Origin: Paraburkholderia tagetis
GTDB lineage: Bacteria > Pseudomonadota > Gammaproteobacteria > Burkholderiales > Burkholderiaceae
DNA: 64,000 nucleotides
Assembly (NCBI RefSeq): GCF_022213065.1
Contig: NZ_JAKLJA010000002.1
Span: 310,001-374,000 of the forward strand
Reading direction: 5' to 3'
Below are positions 9,031-18,869 of the stretch, one piece after another. The notes under the pieces are model-generated. The model was not told where the DNA came from. It did no database searches and worked only from the letters and a program-made list of their open reading frames with translations. Numbering within the stretch: position 1 is the stretch's first letter; each line of letters opens with the position of its first letter. Position numbers and translations under genes: made by a program.

Positions 9031-9800
9031 GCTGTTCTCCACGCAGCCGGACCGGGGCTGCAGTGACGGAGCGTTCGCCCACGGATCTTGCTGTCCGCGT
9101 TGGCGTGCTCGGTTGCACCATATGCTTATATGACATGCTCATTTGCGTCCCCGGCTGCACATTAGCAGTGCGCGTATTCACGGAATTGACGCAAAGAACG
9201 TGGTCTCACTCGTGCAAGGGAGAATTTGTGCAGGAAGCATACCATCTGAAACCAGCCAATGAGGAGGGCCGTAATAAGTGTTACGGTTAGAAACAAAGTA
9301 ACGCTTTTCGTGGCCCGCTTTATGCACAATAGCACTTGCAAATTGGCCTTCAAGCCCGCTTCGTGGCCGAGAAAAGCCCTTGCAGCAAGGCCTTTTTTCA
9401 TCCTTTCGCAAGCCCTTCGCTTTTCCCGCCCCCTCGACATTCGATGCTCGCGCACTCGCATCTCGTGCCAGACCCCGCGTCGATTCCGAGGCCCCTTTCC
9501 TCTTCATCGATTCATCGCGGCGCAGGTTCCAGCCATACTTCGTTGTGCCAACAACAAATGACGTGGCGATGAAATCGGCACCCTGCGCGTGTTGGGCCCT
9601 GCATTTCATGCCCCGCGCATGCCTAGCCGTCGCGACGAACACGCCCGCGAACACGCGTTCGATTATGCGTACCGATGCAAAGCTCATTATGAAGACGCAT
9701 ATCGCTGATCACGCGGCCACTCAGCAAAGGCCGCGCGGCGAATGCGTCTATAGTACGAGAGGTTCAGTCATCAATTCGCAGTTATCCAGGAGATTCGTGT
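9031..9800. other. Long intergenic region between the DUF4096 and DUF2501 genes
   Basis: About 770 bases between divergent genes. Several open frames exist, but none has a credible start, codon pattern or recognisable product. It holds an imperfect inverted repeat near 9275-9305 (AAGTGTTAC ... GTAACGCTT) and the orphan terminator listed separately. The stretch just before 9801 should carry the DUF2501 promoter, but no clear boxes were found. AGGAG precedes the DUF2501 ATG by 8 bases. Confidence 0.5.
9372..9397 (+). terminator. Orphan intrinsic terminator in intergenic region
   Basis: AAAAGCCCTTG-CAG-CAAGGCCTTTT forms an 11-bp stem with one mismatch, and the right arm runs into a six-T tract. 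It has classical rho-independent form on the + strand, but no + strand gene lies upstream (the nearest is bceA, beyond the convergent DUF4096 gene). It could end a small RNA starting somewhere in 9050-9350. Confidence 0.55.
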
Positions 9801-10280
9801 ATGCACACTTCAGCATTGCGCAGCGCCCGCGCCCTGATTGCCGTGGCAGGTGTCGCCGCCGCTCTGCTCGCGCCGTGGAACACCGCCCAGGCCCAGCTCG
9901 GCAACCTGCTCAACCAGGCAGGCGGCAGCGGCGCGACTTCGGGCGCGGCCGGCAGTCTGGGAAGTCTCGGCAGCCTCGGCAGCGCGCTCTCGGGCTCCTC
10001 GCTCAGCTCGAACAGCCTCGGCAACGTCACCGGCTTGCTCCAGTACTGCCTCAAGAACAACTACCTCAACGCCGATACCGCCAGCGGCGTGAAAGACTCG
10101 CTGCTCAGCAAGTTGCCCGGCGGCGCCTCCACCACGGATAGCGGCTACACGCAGGGCAGCAATGGCATCCTCACGGCCGGCAACGGTCAGCAACTCGACC
10201 TCTCCAGCAACGGCCTCAAGCAAACCGCCACGCGGCAGGTGTGCGACACGATCCTGTCGCAGGCGAAATCGATGCTCTAA
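9801..10280 (+). CDS. DUF2501 (YjjA-like) secreted protein
   Basis: 159 residues. A signal peptide (MHTSALRSARALIAVAGVAA, cleavage near AQAQ at about residue 31) is followed by a Gly/Ser/Leu-rich stretch (SLGSLGSLGSALSGSSLSSN) and the conserved DUF2501 core (NVTGLLQYCLKNNYLN ... ATRQVCDTILSQAKSML) with two cysteines. E. coli YjjA is the reference member. The molecular function of the family is not known, and a periplasmic location is expected. AGGAG lies 8 bases before the ATG. An intrinsic terminator follows directly, so it is probably monocistronic. Confidence 0.85.
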   Translation: MHTSALRSARALIAVAGVAAALLAPWNTAQAQLGNLLNQAGGSGATSGAAGSLGSLGSLGSALSGSSLSSNSLGNVTGLLQYCLKNNYLNADTASGVKDSLLSKLPGGASTTDSGYTQGSNGILTAGNGQQLDLSSNGLKQTATRQVCDTILSQAKSML

Positions 10281-10293
10281 CAGCAATCGCATG

Positions 10294-10333
10294 ACGGCCA
10301 CGCCCGCGTGCACGCGCGAGATGGCCGTTTTTT
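10294..10333 (+). terminator. Intrinsic terminator after the DUF2501 gene
   Basis: The outer stem ACGGCCA / TGGCCGT encloses an inner GC-rich palindrome (CGCGTGCACGCG) and is followed by six Ts. It starts 14 bases after the DUF2501 stop. Confidence 0.85.
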
Positions 10334-10437
10334 GCATGGCGCAAGCCCGGCTGAATGTGCGGCGCGGCGCAAAACTGCGCAATTTGCGTGCCGCACCACT
10401 TGAACACTGGCGGGGTTTGGGTGTCGAATAGATTCAA

Positions 10438-10929
10438 ATGGAACGCAAGTGGTTTTTGTCACTCATGTACCCGCGCCGAAACACCGTGTTGCCTTTATTC
10501 GTCGTGCTTTGCGCGCTTTGCGCGGGGCTCGCCGCCCTCCTCACGCCGCACGTCGCGCAGGCGCAACCCGAGGACGAGCGGTTCGACTGCACGTCGAACC
10601 CGCATGAATTCATTTCGGCACTGATTGAAGAAAAGTCCATCGACCCTAAGCCGAGCCGGGTGGAAGCGAACTCGGTCAATGCGTTTCGCCCCGTGCACGG
10701 CAACCGCCTGAGTGCATTCGGCTTTCCCATTTACGTCGTGCTCGGCTACGCGCACGATGACACCCTCTTCCATCGCGGCGCGGGCAAGGAAATCGATGCG
10801 CCGGTTTATGGCGTCGTGGTCTCCGCGCCTGCGGAATCGGTCCGCACGCGCGTGCGCGAGGCCAACAGCGACGCCACCGTGCACTCAGTCGTGCCGCTGC
10901 TGCTCACGGCCATCGTATGCGGCGGCTGA
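10438..10929 (+). CDS. Hypothetical secreted protein
   Basis: 163 residues, family not recognised. A strongly hydrophobic N-terminal segment (LPLFVVLCALCAGLAALLTP, about residues 18-37) followed by HVAQAQPED looks like a cleavable signal peptide. The mature part is about 115 residues with two cysteines (FDCTSNPHEF and a C-terminal IVCGG) that could pair. The start is uncertain: ATG 10438 and ATG 10465 are both in frame and neither has a good Shine-Dalgarno. The second would give a more usual signal peptide. It is convergent with the DUF4337 gene, and a small GC hairpin lies between them (10977-10993). Confidence 0.6.
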   Translation: MERKWFLSLMYPRRNTVLPLFVVLCALCAGLAALLTPHVAQAQPEDERFDCTSNPHEFISALIEEKSIDPKPSRVEANSVNAFRPVHGNRLSAFGFPIYVVLGYAHDDTLFHRGAGKEIDAPVYGVVVSAPAESVRTRVREANSDATVHSVVPLLLTAIVCGG

Positions 10930-10992
10930 GCCACCCGCGCGAATGTTCGGCACGAGCGCTCACGTGAACCGCCTCGGCCCGCCACACGCGGG

Positions 10993-11598
10993 CTAGGCGA
11001 AGAACGCCAACGCGCCCAGCACCACGCCCGCCGCGCCCACGCCCAGCGAAGCCCACATCAGCCATTTTCTGCGCGTAAGCAGCGTAATGGCGGTGAGCGC
11101 GATCGAAATCTGAATCAGCGTGGTCGCCTGCGCCCAGCGATGGTGGCCGTGCAGCAGCTCCTCCGCGTGAGCGTCGTTCTGCGCCACCTGCTTCTCCAGC
11201 AACTCCGCCTGCGCACGAATCGGCTCTTTCTCCTTGCTATAGCGGTCGGCGTCGGCGGCGAAGCGGCGCTGGGCTGCGGCTGAATTCGGCGTGAGCGCGG
11301 CGAGCCCGGCGCCCAATTCGGCGAGGTGCTGCTTCTCACCCTTGGCCTGATACCAGGCCCATTGATTCGCCGCTTCGGTTTTGCGAATGGCCGCTTCGTT
11401 CTTGTAATAGAGCGCGAGATTCTCGCTGTTGCCGCTCTGGTAAGCGAGGATCGCGCCGATCGAGGCGAGAATCGCGGTCATCACCGCCATGCGGCCCGGA
11501 AACGGGTCGCGCTCGCCATCGCCATGGCCCCCATGGGCGGCCGCCGCATGTTCGACTGCGTGATCGTGTGGACCATGCACTTCATAGTCTTCAGACAT
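10993..11598 (-). CDS. DUF4337 membrane protein
   Basis: 201 residues. A His-rich cytoplasmic N-terminus (MSEDYEVHGPHDHAVEHAAA) leads into a first membrane helix (RMAVMTAILASIGAILAYQS). A charged, helical soluble loop of about 90 residues follows (KNEAAIRKTEAANQWAWYQA is diagnostic of DUF4337), then two C-terminal helices (TLIQISIALTAITLLTRR and SLGVGAAGVVLGALAFFA). The function of the family is unknown. The start is ATG 11598 with GGGGAG upstream. A longer frame upstream lacks a ribosome site. Confidence 0.85.
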   Translation of the reverse strand: MSEDYEVHGPHDHAVEHAAAAHGGHGDGERDPFPGRMAVMTAILASIGAILAYQSGNSENLALYYKNEAAIRKTEAANQWAWYQAKGEKQHLAELGAGLAALTPNSAAAQRRFAADADRYSKEKEPIRAQAELLEKQVAQNDAHAEELLHGHHRWAQATTLIQISIALTAITLLTRRKWLMWASLGVGAAGVVLGALAFFA

Positions 11599-11831
11599 CC
11601 AACCACTCCCCGGTGTGACTTGAAACCCCCGCGCATCGCGCATGCCCCGCGGGCCGCGCTCGCGGAATGCTCAATTATCGTGAGCGCGGCCCGCTTGTCC
11701 AGCCCTGGTTACGCATGTCACAACCAGAAAGAAAATTGCATCCAATCGAAATTGAATTGAAAGTTAATTCGTCTTTAACTGGAAGGTTATGTCCGGCGCG
11801 CCGCACGCCCTGTCTTGCGGGAGACAGAATG

Positions 11832-11879
11832 AAAAAGGCCCGCACAACCGCCGCACGAGTGCGGTGGATTGCGCGGGCC
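11832..11879 (-). terminator. Intrinsic terminator of the liv operon
   Basis: Read on the minus strand, a long hairpin (GGCCCGC / GCGGGCC base, inner CCGCAC / GTGCGG) is followed by TTTTTC. It lies about 120 bases after the livF stop. Confidence 0.8.
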
Positions 11880-11893
11880 GGTGCCCGGTGCGC

Positions 11894-11958
11894 GAGAAGC
11901 AGGCGCGTAAAACAGACGCGTAAAACAGACGCGAGAAGCAGACGCGAGAAGCAGGCGC
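11894..11958. repeat. 13-bp tandem repeat, five copies
   Basis: Five head-to-tail 13-bp units in two sub-types, GAGAAGCAGRCGC and GTAAAACAGACGC, with a degenerate sixth. They sit between livF and its terminator hairpin, so they would be in the 3' untranslated part of the liv transcript. Confidence 0.85.
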
Positions 11959-11998
11959 GAAAGGGAGCGACGAATAAACGACAAATAAGCGCGAACGC

Positions 11999-12699
<701 letters not shown>

Positions 12700-12700
<1 letters not shown>

Positions 12701-13470
12701 CAGTCCTCTCCGAGATAGGCCTTGATCACGCGCGCGTCGTTGCGCACTTCGTCGGGCAGGCCGATCATGATCGGCTTGCCGTGCTCCATCACGAGGATGC
12801 GGTCCGATACGCCCATCACGAGACTCATGTCGTGCTCGATCAGGAGTACGGAGATTCCGAACTCGTTGCGCAACCCGTCCACCATCTGCTGCAGCTCGAT
12901 CTTCTCCTGCGGGTTCAGGCCCGCAGCGGGTTCGTCGAGCATCAAGAGACGCGGATCGGTAATCATGCAGCGCGCGATTTCGAGGCGGCGCTGGTGACCA
13001 TACGAAAGCGTGCCTGCCTCGCGGTTGGCCACCTGCTTCAGGCCCACGCGCTCGAGCCAGTACGCGGCGCGTTCGAGCGCCGCGCGCTCGGCGCGGCGGT
13101 ACGCGGGCGTCGCAAAGAGGCCGCTCAGCATGTTGCGGTTCACCTTCAGGTGCTGCGCGACCATCAAGTTTTCCAGCACCGTGAGCTGCTTGAACAAACG
13201 AATATTCTGGAACGTGCGCACGAGGCCGCGACGCGCGACCTGGTGGCTCGGCTGCCCGGTAATAGCGTGGCCTTCCAGCACGATGTCGCCCGCGCTCGGC
13301 TTGTAGAAACCGCCCACGCAGTTGAACACCGTGGTCTTGCCCGCGCCGTTCGGCCCGATGATCGCGAACACCTCATTAGGACGCACGTCGAAGTCGATGC
13401 CGTCCACGGCAAGCAGACCGCCGAAGCGCATTTGCAGGCCTGCTACTTTCAACAACGCTTGTGCGCTCAT
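12700..13470 (-). CDS. livG: Branched-chain amino-acid ABC transporter ATP-binding protein LivG
   Basis: 256-residue ATPase. Walker [10 protein letters not shown] is at about residues 39-47, the signature [15 protein letters not shown] follows, and Walker B is [15 protein letters not shown]. It has the longer LivG-type C-terminal end. The start at 13470 ([20 protein letters not shown]) overlaps the livM stop as ATGA. A much longer open frame upstream in the same phase is antisense-like noise over livM. It pairs with LivF at the LivHM permease. Confidence 0.95.
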
Positions 13471-14747
13471 TGCGGCAACTCCACGTGCGGACGGCTCGCG
13501 GGCAACAGGCCCTGCGGACGCCACATCATCATCAGCACCATCACCAGACCGAAAATCAGCATGCGATATTCGGCAAAGCCGCGCGCCACTTCGGGCAGCA
13601 CCGTGAGCAGGATCGCCGCGAGCACCACGCCCAGTTGCGAGCCCATGCCGCCCAGCACCACCACGGCGAGAATCAGCGCCGACTCGATAAAGGTGAACGA
13701 CTCGGGCGTGACGAGCCCCTGGCGCGCCGCGAAGAACGCGCCCGCGAGACCCGCGAACGAAGCGCCCAGCGTGAACGCCGAGAGCTTGATGCGCGTGGGA
13801 TTGAGGCCGAGCGAGCGGCACGCGATCTCGTCTTCGCGCAGCGCCTCCCATGCGCGGCCCATCGGCATGCGCAACAGGCGGCTCGTCACGAACAGCGTGA
13901 ACGCCACCAGCACCAGCGCAAGCAGGTACAGGAAGATCACCATGTGCTCGCCGCTGTATTCGATGCCGATCAGGTCGTTGAACGTCTTCGCACCTTCCAC
14001 GCTTGCGCGGCGGGCCATCTCGAAGCCGAACACCGTCGGCTTGGGAATGCTGGAGATGCCATCCGGGCCGCCCGTGATGCTCGTGAGGTTATTGAGCAGC
14101 AAGCGGATGATCTCGCCGAAGCCCAGCGTCACGATCGCGAGATAGTCGCCGCGCAGGCGCAGCACCGGAAAGCCGAGCACGAAGCCGAACGTGGCCGAAG
14201 CAAGCGCCGCCAGCGGCAGGCATTCCCAGAACGTGAAACCGAAGTACTGGTTGAGCAGCGCATACGTATAGCCGCCCACCGCATAGAAGCCCACATAGCC
14301 GAGATCGAGCAGCCCCGCGAAGCCCACCACGATATTCAGGCCGAGGCCGAGAATCACGTAGATGAGTGCGAGCGTCGCCACGTCCACCGCACCGCGCGAG
14401 CCCATGAACGGAAACACGGCGCCGAACGCGAGCAGCACCCAGATCGCCACGCGCTGCTGGCGCGCACCGAGCGCGGGCGCCTTGGGAATACGCACCGAAC
14501 TGGTTGCGCGCGCAAACATCGGCTTGACGAGCTGGAACACGAACACCACGGCGGCGGCGATCCACACGGGACGCCAGTGCTGGTGCAGCACGACCTGATA
14601 GCCGTCGAGCGTGAGCTGCAGGCCGAGGATCGGTGCGGTGAGAATGATCGTCGCAATGGCCGCGGCGAACGCGCCCTTCAAGGTCTGCGACGACGACGGA
14701 GCTTGTGTGACCCTGGCGGCCACGCGAACCGGAACAGTCTGACTCAT
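13467..14747 (-). CDS. livM: Branched-chain amino-acid ABC transporter permease LivM
   Basis: 426-residue inner-membrane permease with about ten hydrophobic segments and the family stretch [20 protein letters not shown]. The cytoplasmic EAA-like coupling loop ([20 protein letters not shown]) contacts the ATPases. The N-terminal extension before the core ([20 protein letters not shown]) is typical of LivM against shorter LivH. The start is ATG 14747 with GAGGG about eight bases upstream. Eleven bases separate it from the livH stop. Its stop overlaps livG. Confidence 0.93.
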   Translation of the reverse strand: MSQTVPVRVAARVTQAPSSSQTLKGAFAAAIATIILTAPILGLQLTLDGYQVVLHQHWRPVWIAAAVVFVFQLVKPMFARATSSVRIPKAPALGARQQRVAIWVLLAFGAVFPFMGSRGAVDVATLALIYVILGLGLNIVVGFAGLLDLGYVGFYAVGGYTYALLNQYFGFTFWECLPLAALASATFGFVLGFPVLRLRGDYLAIVTLGFGEIIRLLLNNLTSITGGPDGISSIPKPTVFGFEMARRASVEGAKTFNDLIGIEYSGEHMVIFLYLLALVLVAFTLFVTSRLLRMPMGRAWEALREDEIACRSLGLNPTRIKLSAFTLGASFAGLAGAFFAARQGLVTPESFTFIESALILAVVVLGGMGSQLGVVLAAILLTVLPEVARGFAEYRMLIFGLVMVLMMMWRPQGLLPASRPHVELPQ

Positions 14748-14758
14748 GGCAATGGCCC

Positions 14759-15685
<927 letters not shown>

Positions 15686-15706
15686 GCGTAAGCCCCGCGG
15701 CGCAAA

Positions 15707-15773
15707 GCCGATTGAAGCCGATTGAAGCCGATAAGAGATCTTTGATGCGATCTTTGAAGCGGCCTTTGAAGCG
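15707..15773. repeat. Short direct repeats upstream of livH
   Basis: Two adjacent perfect copies of ATTGAAGCCG (15711-15730), preceded and followed by partial copies, then two copies of CTTTGAAGCGG. All lie in the livK-livH intercistronic gap. They may be slippage products; no function is evident. Confidence 0.6.
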
Positions 15774-15818
15774 GTGTCGACCCGAGTTTTTTGTATTTCG
15801 TTGCGCACGCAAGCACTG

Positions 15819-15857
15819 CAAAAACGCCCCACCCGCCGAGGCGGGAAGCGGGGCGTT
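15819..15857 (-). terminator. Intrinsic (attenuating) terminator after livK
   Basis: On the minus strand, AACGCCCC / GGGGCGTT with an inner CCCGCC-TC-GGCGGG hairpin is followed by TTTTTGC. It begins about 28 bases after the livK stop and precedes livH. This arrangement commonly makes the binding protein more abundant than the permease. Confidence 0.85.
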
Positions 15858-15885
15858 CGCGGCCGCGCCGGCTGCGCAGCCGGGA

Positions 15886-17013
15886 TCAGTTCGCGGCGGT
15901 CTTCGTGGCGTCCTTGTGCCACGTATAGACGACGAAGCGGAACGACTTCAGGTCGCCCTGCGGGTCGTACTCGACCTTGCCGATCGGCGTGCTGACGGCG
16001 TTCTTGTGCAGCCAGGCCGCGACCTTGGTCGGGTCGGTGCTCCTGGCGCCCGCGATGCCGCTGGCGATCACTTCGACGGCGGCGTAAGCCGGCATCTGGA
16101 ACGGACCGTTCGCGTCGCGCTTGGCGTCGGCGAAAGCCTTCACCAGCTTCGCGTTGGCCGGGTCCGAAGCGAAGTCGGCCGGCAGCGTGACGAGCATGCC
16201 TTCCGAGGCCGGGCCGGCGATCGCCGTCACGTCCTTGTTGCCCACGCCCTCCGGTCCCATGAAGGTGGCCTTCACGCCCTGCTCACGCGACTGGCGCAGC
16301 AGCAAGCCCATTTCCGGGTGATAGCCGCCGAAGTAGACGAAGTCCACGCCCTGCGACTTGAGCTTGGTGACCACTGCCGAGTAGTCCGAATCGCCTGCAT
16401 TGATGCCTTCGAACACGACGACGGGAATGTGCGCCTTGTCGAGCGCGGCCTTGACCGACGTGGCGATGCCCTGACCATACGACTGCTTGTCGTGCAGGAT
16501 CGCGACCTTCTTCGGCTTGACCTTGTTGATGATGTAGGCGGCAGCAGCCGGACCTTGCTGGTCGTCGCGGCCGATCGTGCGGAAGACGTACTGGCGCTTC
16601 TTGCCTTGGGTGAGTTGCGGCGCGGTAGCCGACGGCGTGACCATCACCACGCCTTCATTCTCGTAGATGTCCGAAGCGGGAATCGTCGAGCCCGAGCAGA
16701 CGTGGCCGACCACGTACTGGATGTGCTGCGAGACGATCTTGTTCGCGACCGCGACGGCCTGCTTCGGCTCGCATGCGTCGTCCATCAGGACCGCTTCGAG
16801 CTTGTTGCCGTTCGCGCCGCCAGCGGCGTTGATCTGCTCGATCGCGGTCAGGGCGCCCGCCTTGACCATGTCGCCGTACTGGGCGACCGCGCCGCTGAAC
16901 GGGCCGGCAATGGCGATCTTCACGGTGTCGGCGTTCGCGGCTGTACCAAAAGCGAGCAGCGCGGCGGCCACGGAAATGGAAGTAAGGCGGTTAAGGCAGG
17001 ACAACGGCGTCAT
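15886..17013 (-). CDS. livK: Branched-chain amino-acid ABC transporter periplasmic binding protein
   Basis: 375 residues. The N-terminal signal peptide (MTPLSCLNRLTSISVAAALL, cleavage near ANADTVK at about residue 29) is followed by a type I periplasmic binding fold (VKIAIAGPFSGAVAQYGDMV; VVGHVCSGSTIPASDIYENE; VVMVTPSATAPQLT). A Cys pair (DDACEPKQ and GHVCSG) matches the disulfide of Leu/Ile/Val-binding proteins. The start at 17013 is set by GAGGAG and by the signal peptide. The liv genes downstream fit a branched-chain amino-acid ligand, although substrate range is not readable from sequence. Confidence 0.93.
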   Translation of the reverse strand: MTPLSCLNRLTSISVAAALLAFGTAANADTVKIAIAGPFSGAVAQYGDMVKAGALTAIEQINAAGGANGNKLEAVLMDDACEPKQAVAVANKIVSQHIQYVVGHVCSGSTIPASDIYENEGVVMVTPSATAPQLTQGKKRQYVFRTIGRDDQQGPAAAAYIINKVKPKKVAILHDKQSYGQGIATSVKAALDKAHIPVVVFEGINAGDSDYSAVVTKLKSQGVDFVYFGGYHPEMGLLLRQSREQGVKATFMGPEGVGNKDVTAIAGPASEGMLVTLPADFASDPANAKLVKAFADAKRDANGPFQMPAYAAVEVIASGIAGARSTDPTKVAAWLHKNAVSTPIGKVEYDPQGDLKSFRFVVYTWHKDATKTAAN

Positions 17014-18160
17014 CAGGAGCTCCTCGATTGTTTTCGGGTCAACCGGGCAGACGGCGTGACCTGCGCAAACGAACAGCACCCCAAGGACTCACCAGGGGGG
17101 ACAACCAGGACGGGCCAAAAGACAAAAGACGCAACGGGGCCCGGCATGTTTCGGCCGCCTGGTAGCGGCTTCAGTTCGGAGAGACCGTGGATACAGCCTC
17201 TATTGCGCAAGCGATCCGCCTGCCCCGTTCGCTGCATTTAAAACCGGAAAGGTGGTCCGGCTTCAATCAGCGACCGGCGGATGCTATCAATAAAACCATC
17301 CCCTCCGCAACCGAGGGTTTTTTCGGATATCGATAGGGATATTGGCATATGTCAATTGATAAAAATCGCCCGTCGAGAGGCGAAAACCCTTGAAAAATCG
17401 GCGTGCAAAGGGGTTCGAAGACGTTGCGGAGCCGCTGGAGGCCCGTCTGGCGGAGGCTCGCAGAAATTAATTTCCCATCGGAAATTTTGATTTTCGATCT
17501 CCTTCTCCGGAAAATCACGGGAACGCGTCATCGATTATATTTATCCACCCGATCCATTATTTTAACGAGGCACCGAATTTTCGAGAAAACCATACACCAA
17601 TGATAGTGAAAACCCTAAATGCAAATCACGCCAACTCATTGATTCCATTAACAAAAATTACATTTGCATTTCAATGAAATTTTGCGCCACCGGCGCAACC
17701 AACCCATAATCTCGCCGCGCACGCCGATCCATTATTTCCAATCAGAAACCAGGAAAACTTCCGGCTTCTCGCCGATTTTTCCTGAAAATCGCGGACGGGA
17801 TTTACTGCCCGCCGCCGCAACACCGTCGCATCCGAGCACCATCCGCCCGGAACGCGTTCAGGACACGCGAGGGGCCGTGGTATGCTCGCAGCCTCGCCGC
17901 CGGTCCATGCACCATGGCGGCGCACGGCATGCGGGGCTCATGCCGGGCTGCGCCACGCGCACGCCCCGCGGACGCGATTCGCGATGGCGTGCGCGACGAG
18001 CTGAAGGCGGGCTAGACGCTGCGCGTGCGATACGCGCAAAAAGCCCGCCTCTTCACGGTTGGCGGGTTTTTCTGTTTACAGGAATCTCCCAGGGAATCCG
18101 AACAAAATCCCGGCGGGATGTAGTGATACACAGCGATACACTGCGGTACACACAAGCGAT
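17014..18160. other. 1.1-kb region without a supported gene
   Basis: Between divergent-side livK (-) and the thioesterase 3' end (-). The part 17240-17770 is markedly AT-rich for this genome and full of short inverted repeats, for example CCGGA...TCCGG at about 17245, CCCTC-loop-GAGGG followed by six Ts at 17301-17323, and TCGCC...GGCGA near 17367. The livK promoter should lie near its left end. Open frames here have no ribosome sites or family resemblance. A 33-codon frame at about 17911-18015 precedes the terminator at 18038 but is too weak to call. Confidence 0.5.
18038..18072. terminator. Bidirectional intrinsic terminator downstream of the thioesterase gene
   Basis: AAAAAGCCCGCC and GGCGGGTTTTT flank an 11-base loop, giving a hairpin with a T-tract on either strand. 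On the minus strand it lies about 90 bases after the thioesterase stop. Confidence 0.85.
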
Positions 18161-18556
18161 TCAGGCCGTCTTCGAATACTTGAACGTGCCCTGCGCGCTC
18201 GCGATCAGCAAGCGGTCGTCCACCCAGGCTTCCGCGCGCGCGAAGAAGATCGAACGGCCGCCGCGCTCGAGAAAGCCCTTGGCCCGCACGAACTGCCCGA
18301 GCCCCTTGTCGAGATAGTTGGTGGTGAGCGAAAGTGTGAAGCCGTGCCTCGGCGGTTGCCCGTGGTCCGCGAACAGACCCGCATAGCCCGCCGCCGCATC
18401 GAGCAGCGTGGCAATCGCCCCGCCTTGCAGCACGCCCTGGCGGTTGAGCTTCGAAGCGTCGATGGGCATGAGCAGTTCCGCGTAGCCCTCGCGCCACTGC
18501 GCGACGCTCACGCCGAGGGTTTCGAGAAACGGATTGTCGACGGCGAATTGCGGCAT
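18161..18556 (-). CDS. PaaI-family hotdog-fold acyl-CoA thioesterase
   Basis: 131 residues, one hotdog domain. The family core GVLQGGAIATLLDAAAGYAG includes the usual Gly-Gly and the acidic catalytic residue in LLDAA. The strand SLTTNYLDKGLGQFVRAKGF and the C-terminal ASAQGTFKY are also typical. Such enzymes hydrolyse acyl- or aryl-CoA thioesters, and the substrate cannot be told. The start at 18556 (MPQFAVDNPFLETLGVSVAQ) has AAGGGG 8 bases upstream. Longer in-frame extensions run into a tandem repeat and are rejected. It is divergent from the aminotransferase gene. Confidence 0.85.
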   Translation of the reverse strand: MPQFAVDNPFLETLGVSVAQWREGYAELLMPIDASKLNRQGVLQGGAIATLLDAAAGYAGLFADHGQPPRHGFTLSLTTNYLDKGLGQFVRAKGFLERGGRSIFFARAEAWVDDRLLIASAQGTFKYSKTA

Positions 18557-18608
18557 GCTGTTGTCCCCTTGATGATGTCGATAAGCGGTGTCGATGCGGC
18601 CCGGCGCC

Positions 18609-18674
18609 ATGTGTGTGCCCCGCGTGTGCCATGCGTGCGCCTTGCCTGCGCCATGCATGCGCCATGCCTGCGCC
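18609..18674. repeat. 11-bp tandem repeat, six degenerate copies
   Basis: Six consecutive 11-bp units of consensus ATGCSTGCGCC (for example ATGCGTGCGCC, ATGCATGCGCC, ATGCCTGCGCC). They lie in the 313-base gap between the divergent thioesterase and aminotransferase genes, about 50 bases upstream of the thioesterase start. The rest of that gap (18675-18869) presumably holds the aminotransferase promoter. No clear boxes were seen. Confidence 0.8.
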
Positions 18675-18869
18675 GATAGCGCCGTGCCTGTTCGCTGCCG
18701 ATTATAGGACTCCGCAACCGGCGCCGCAGCGGGCCCGGAGACACGGCCTACTGTTCAGAGAAAATCCGCGCAACTGTATATGGTTTAATGGACGCCCCCG
18801 GAGAACACTGTGCCTTTCCCCGCCGCCCACGTGCGAGCATCTCTCACCAGCCTTGCAAAGGACCTCATC

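Noticed and set aside
9178..9687. 169-codon minus-strand frame in the intergenic region
   Set aside because: No ribosome site, no recognisable sequence, and it runs through the terminator hairpin at 9372-9397.
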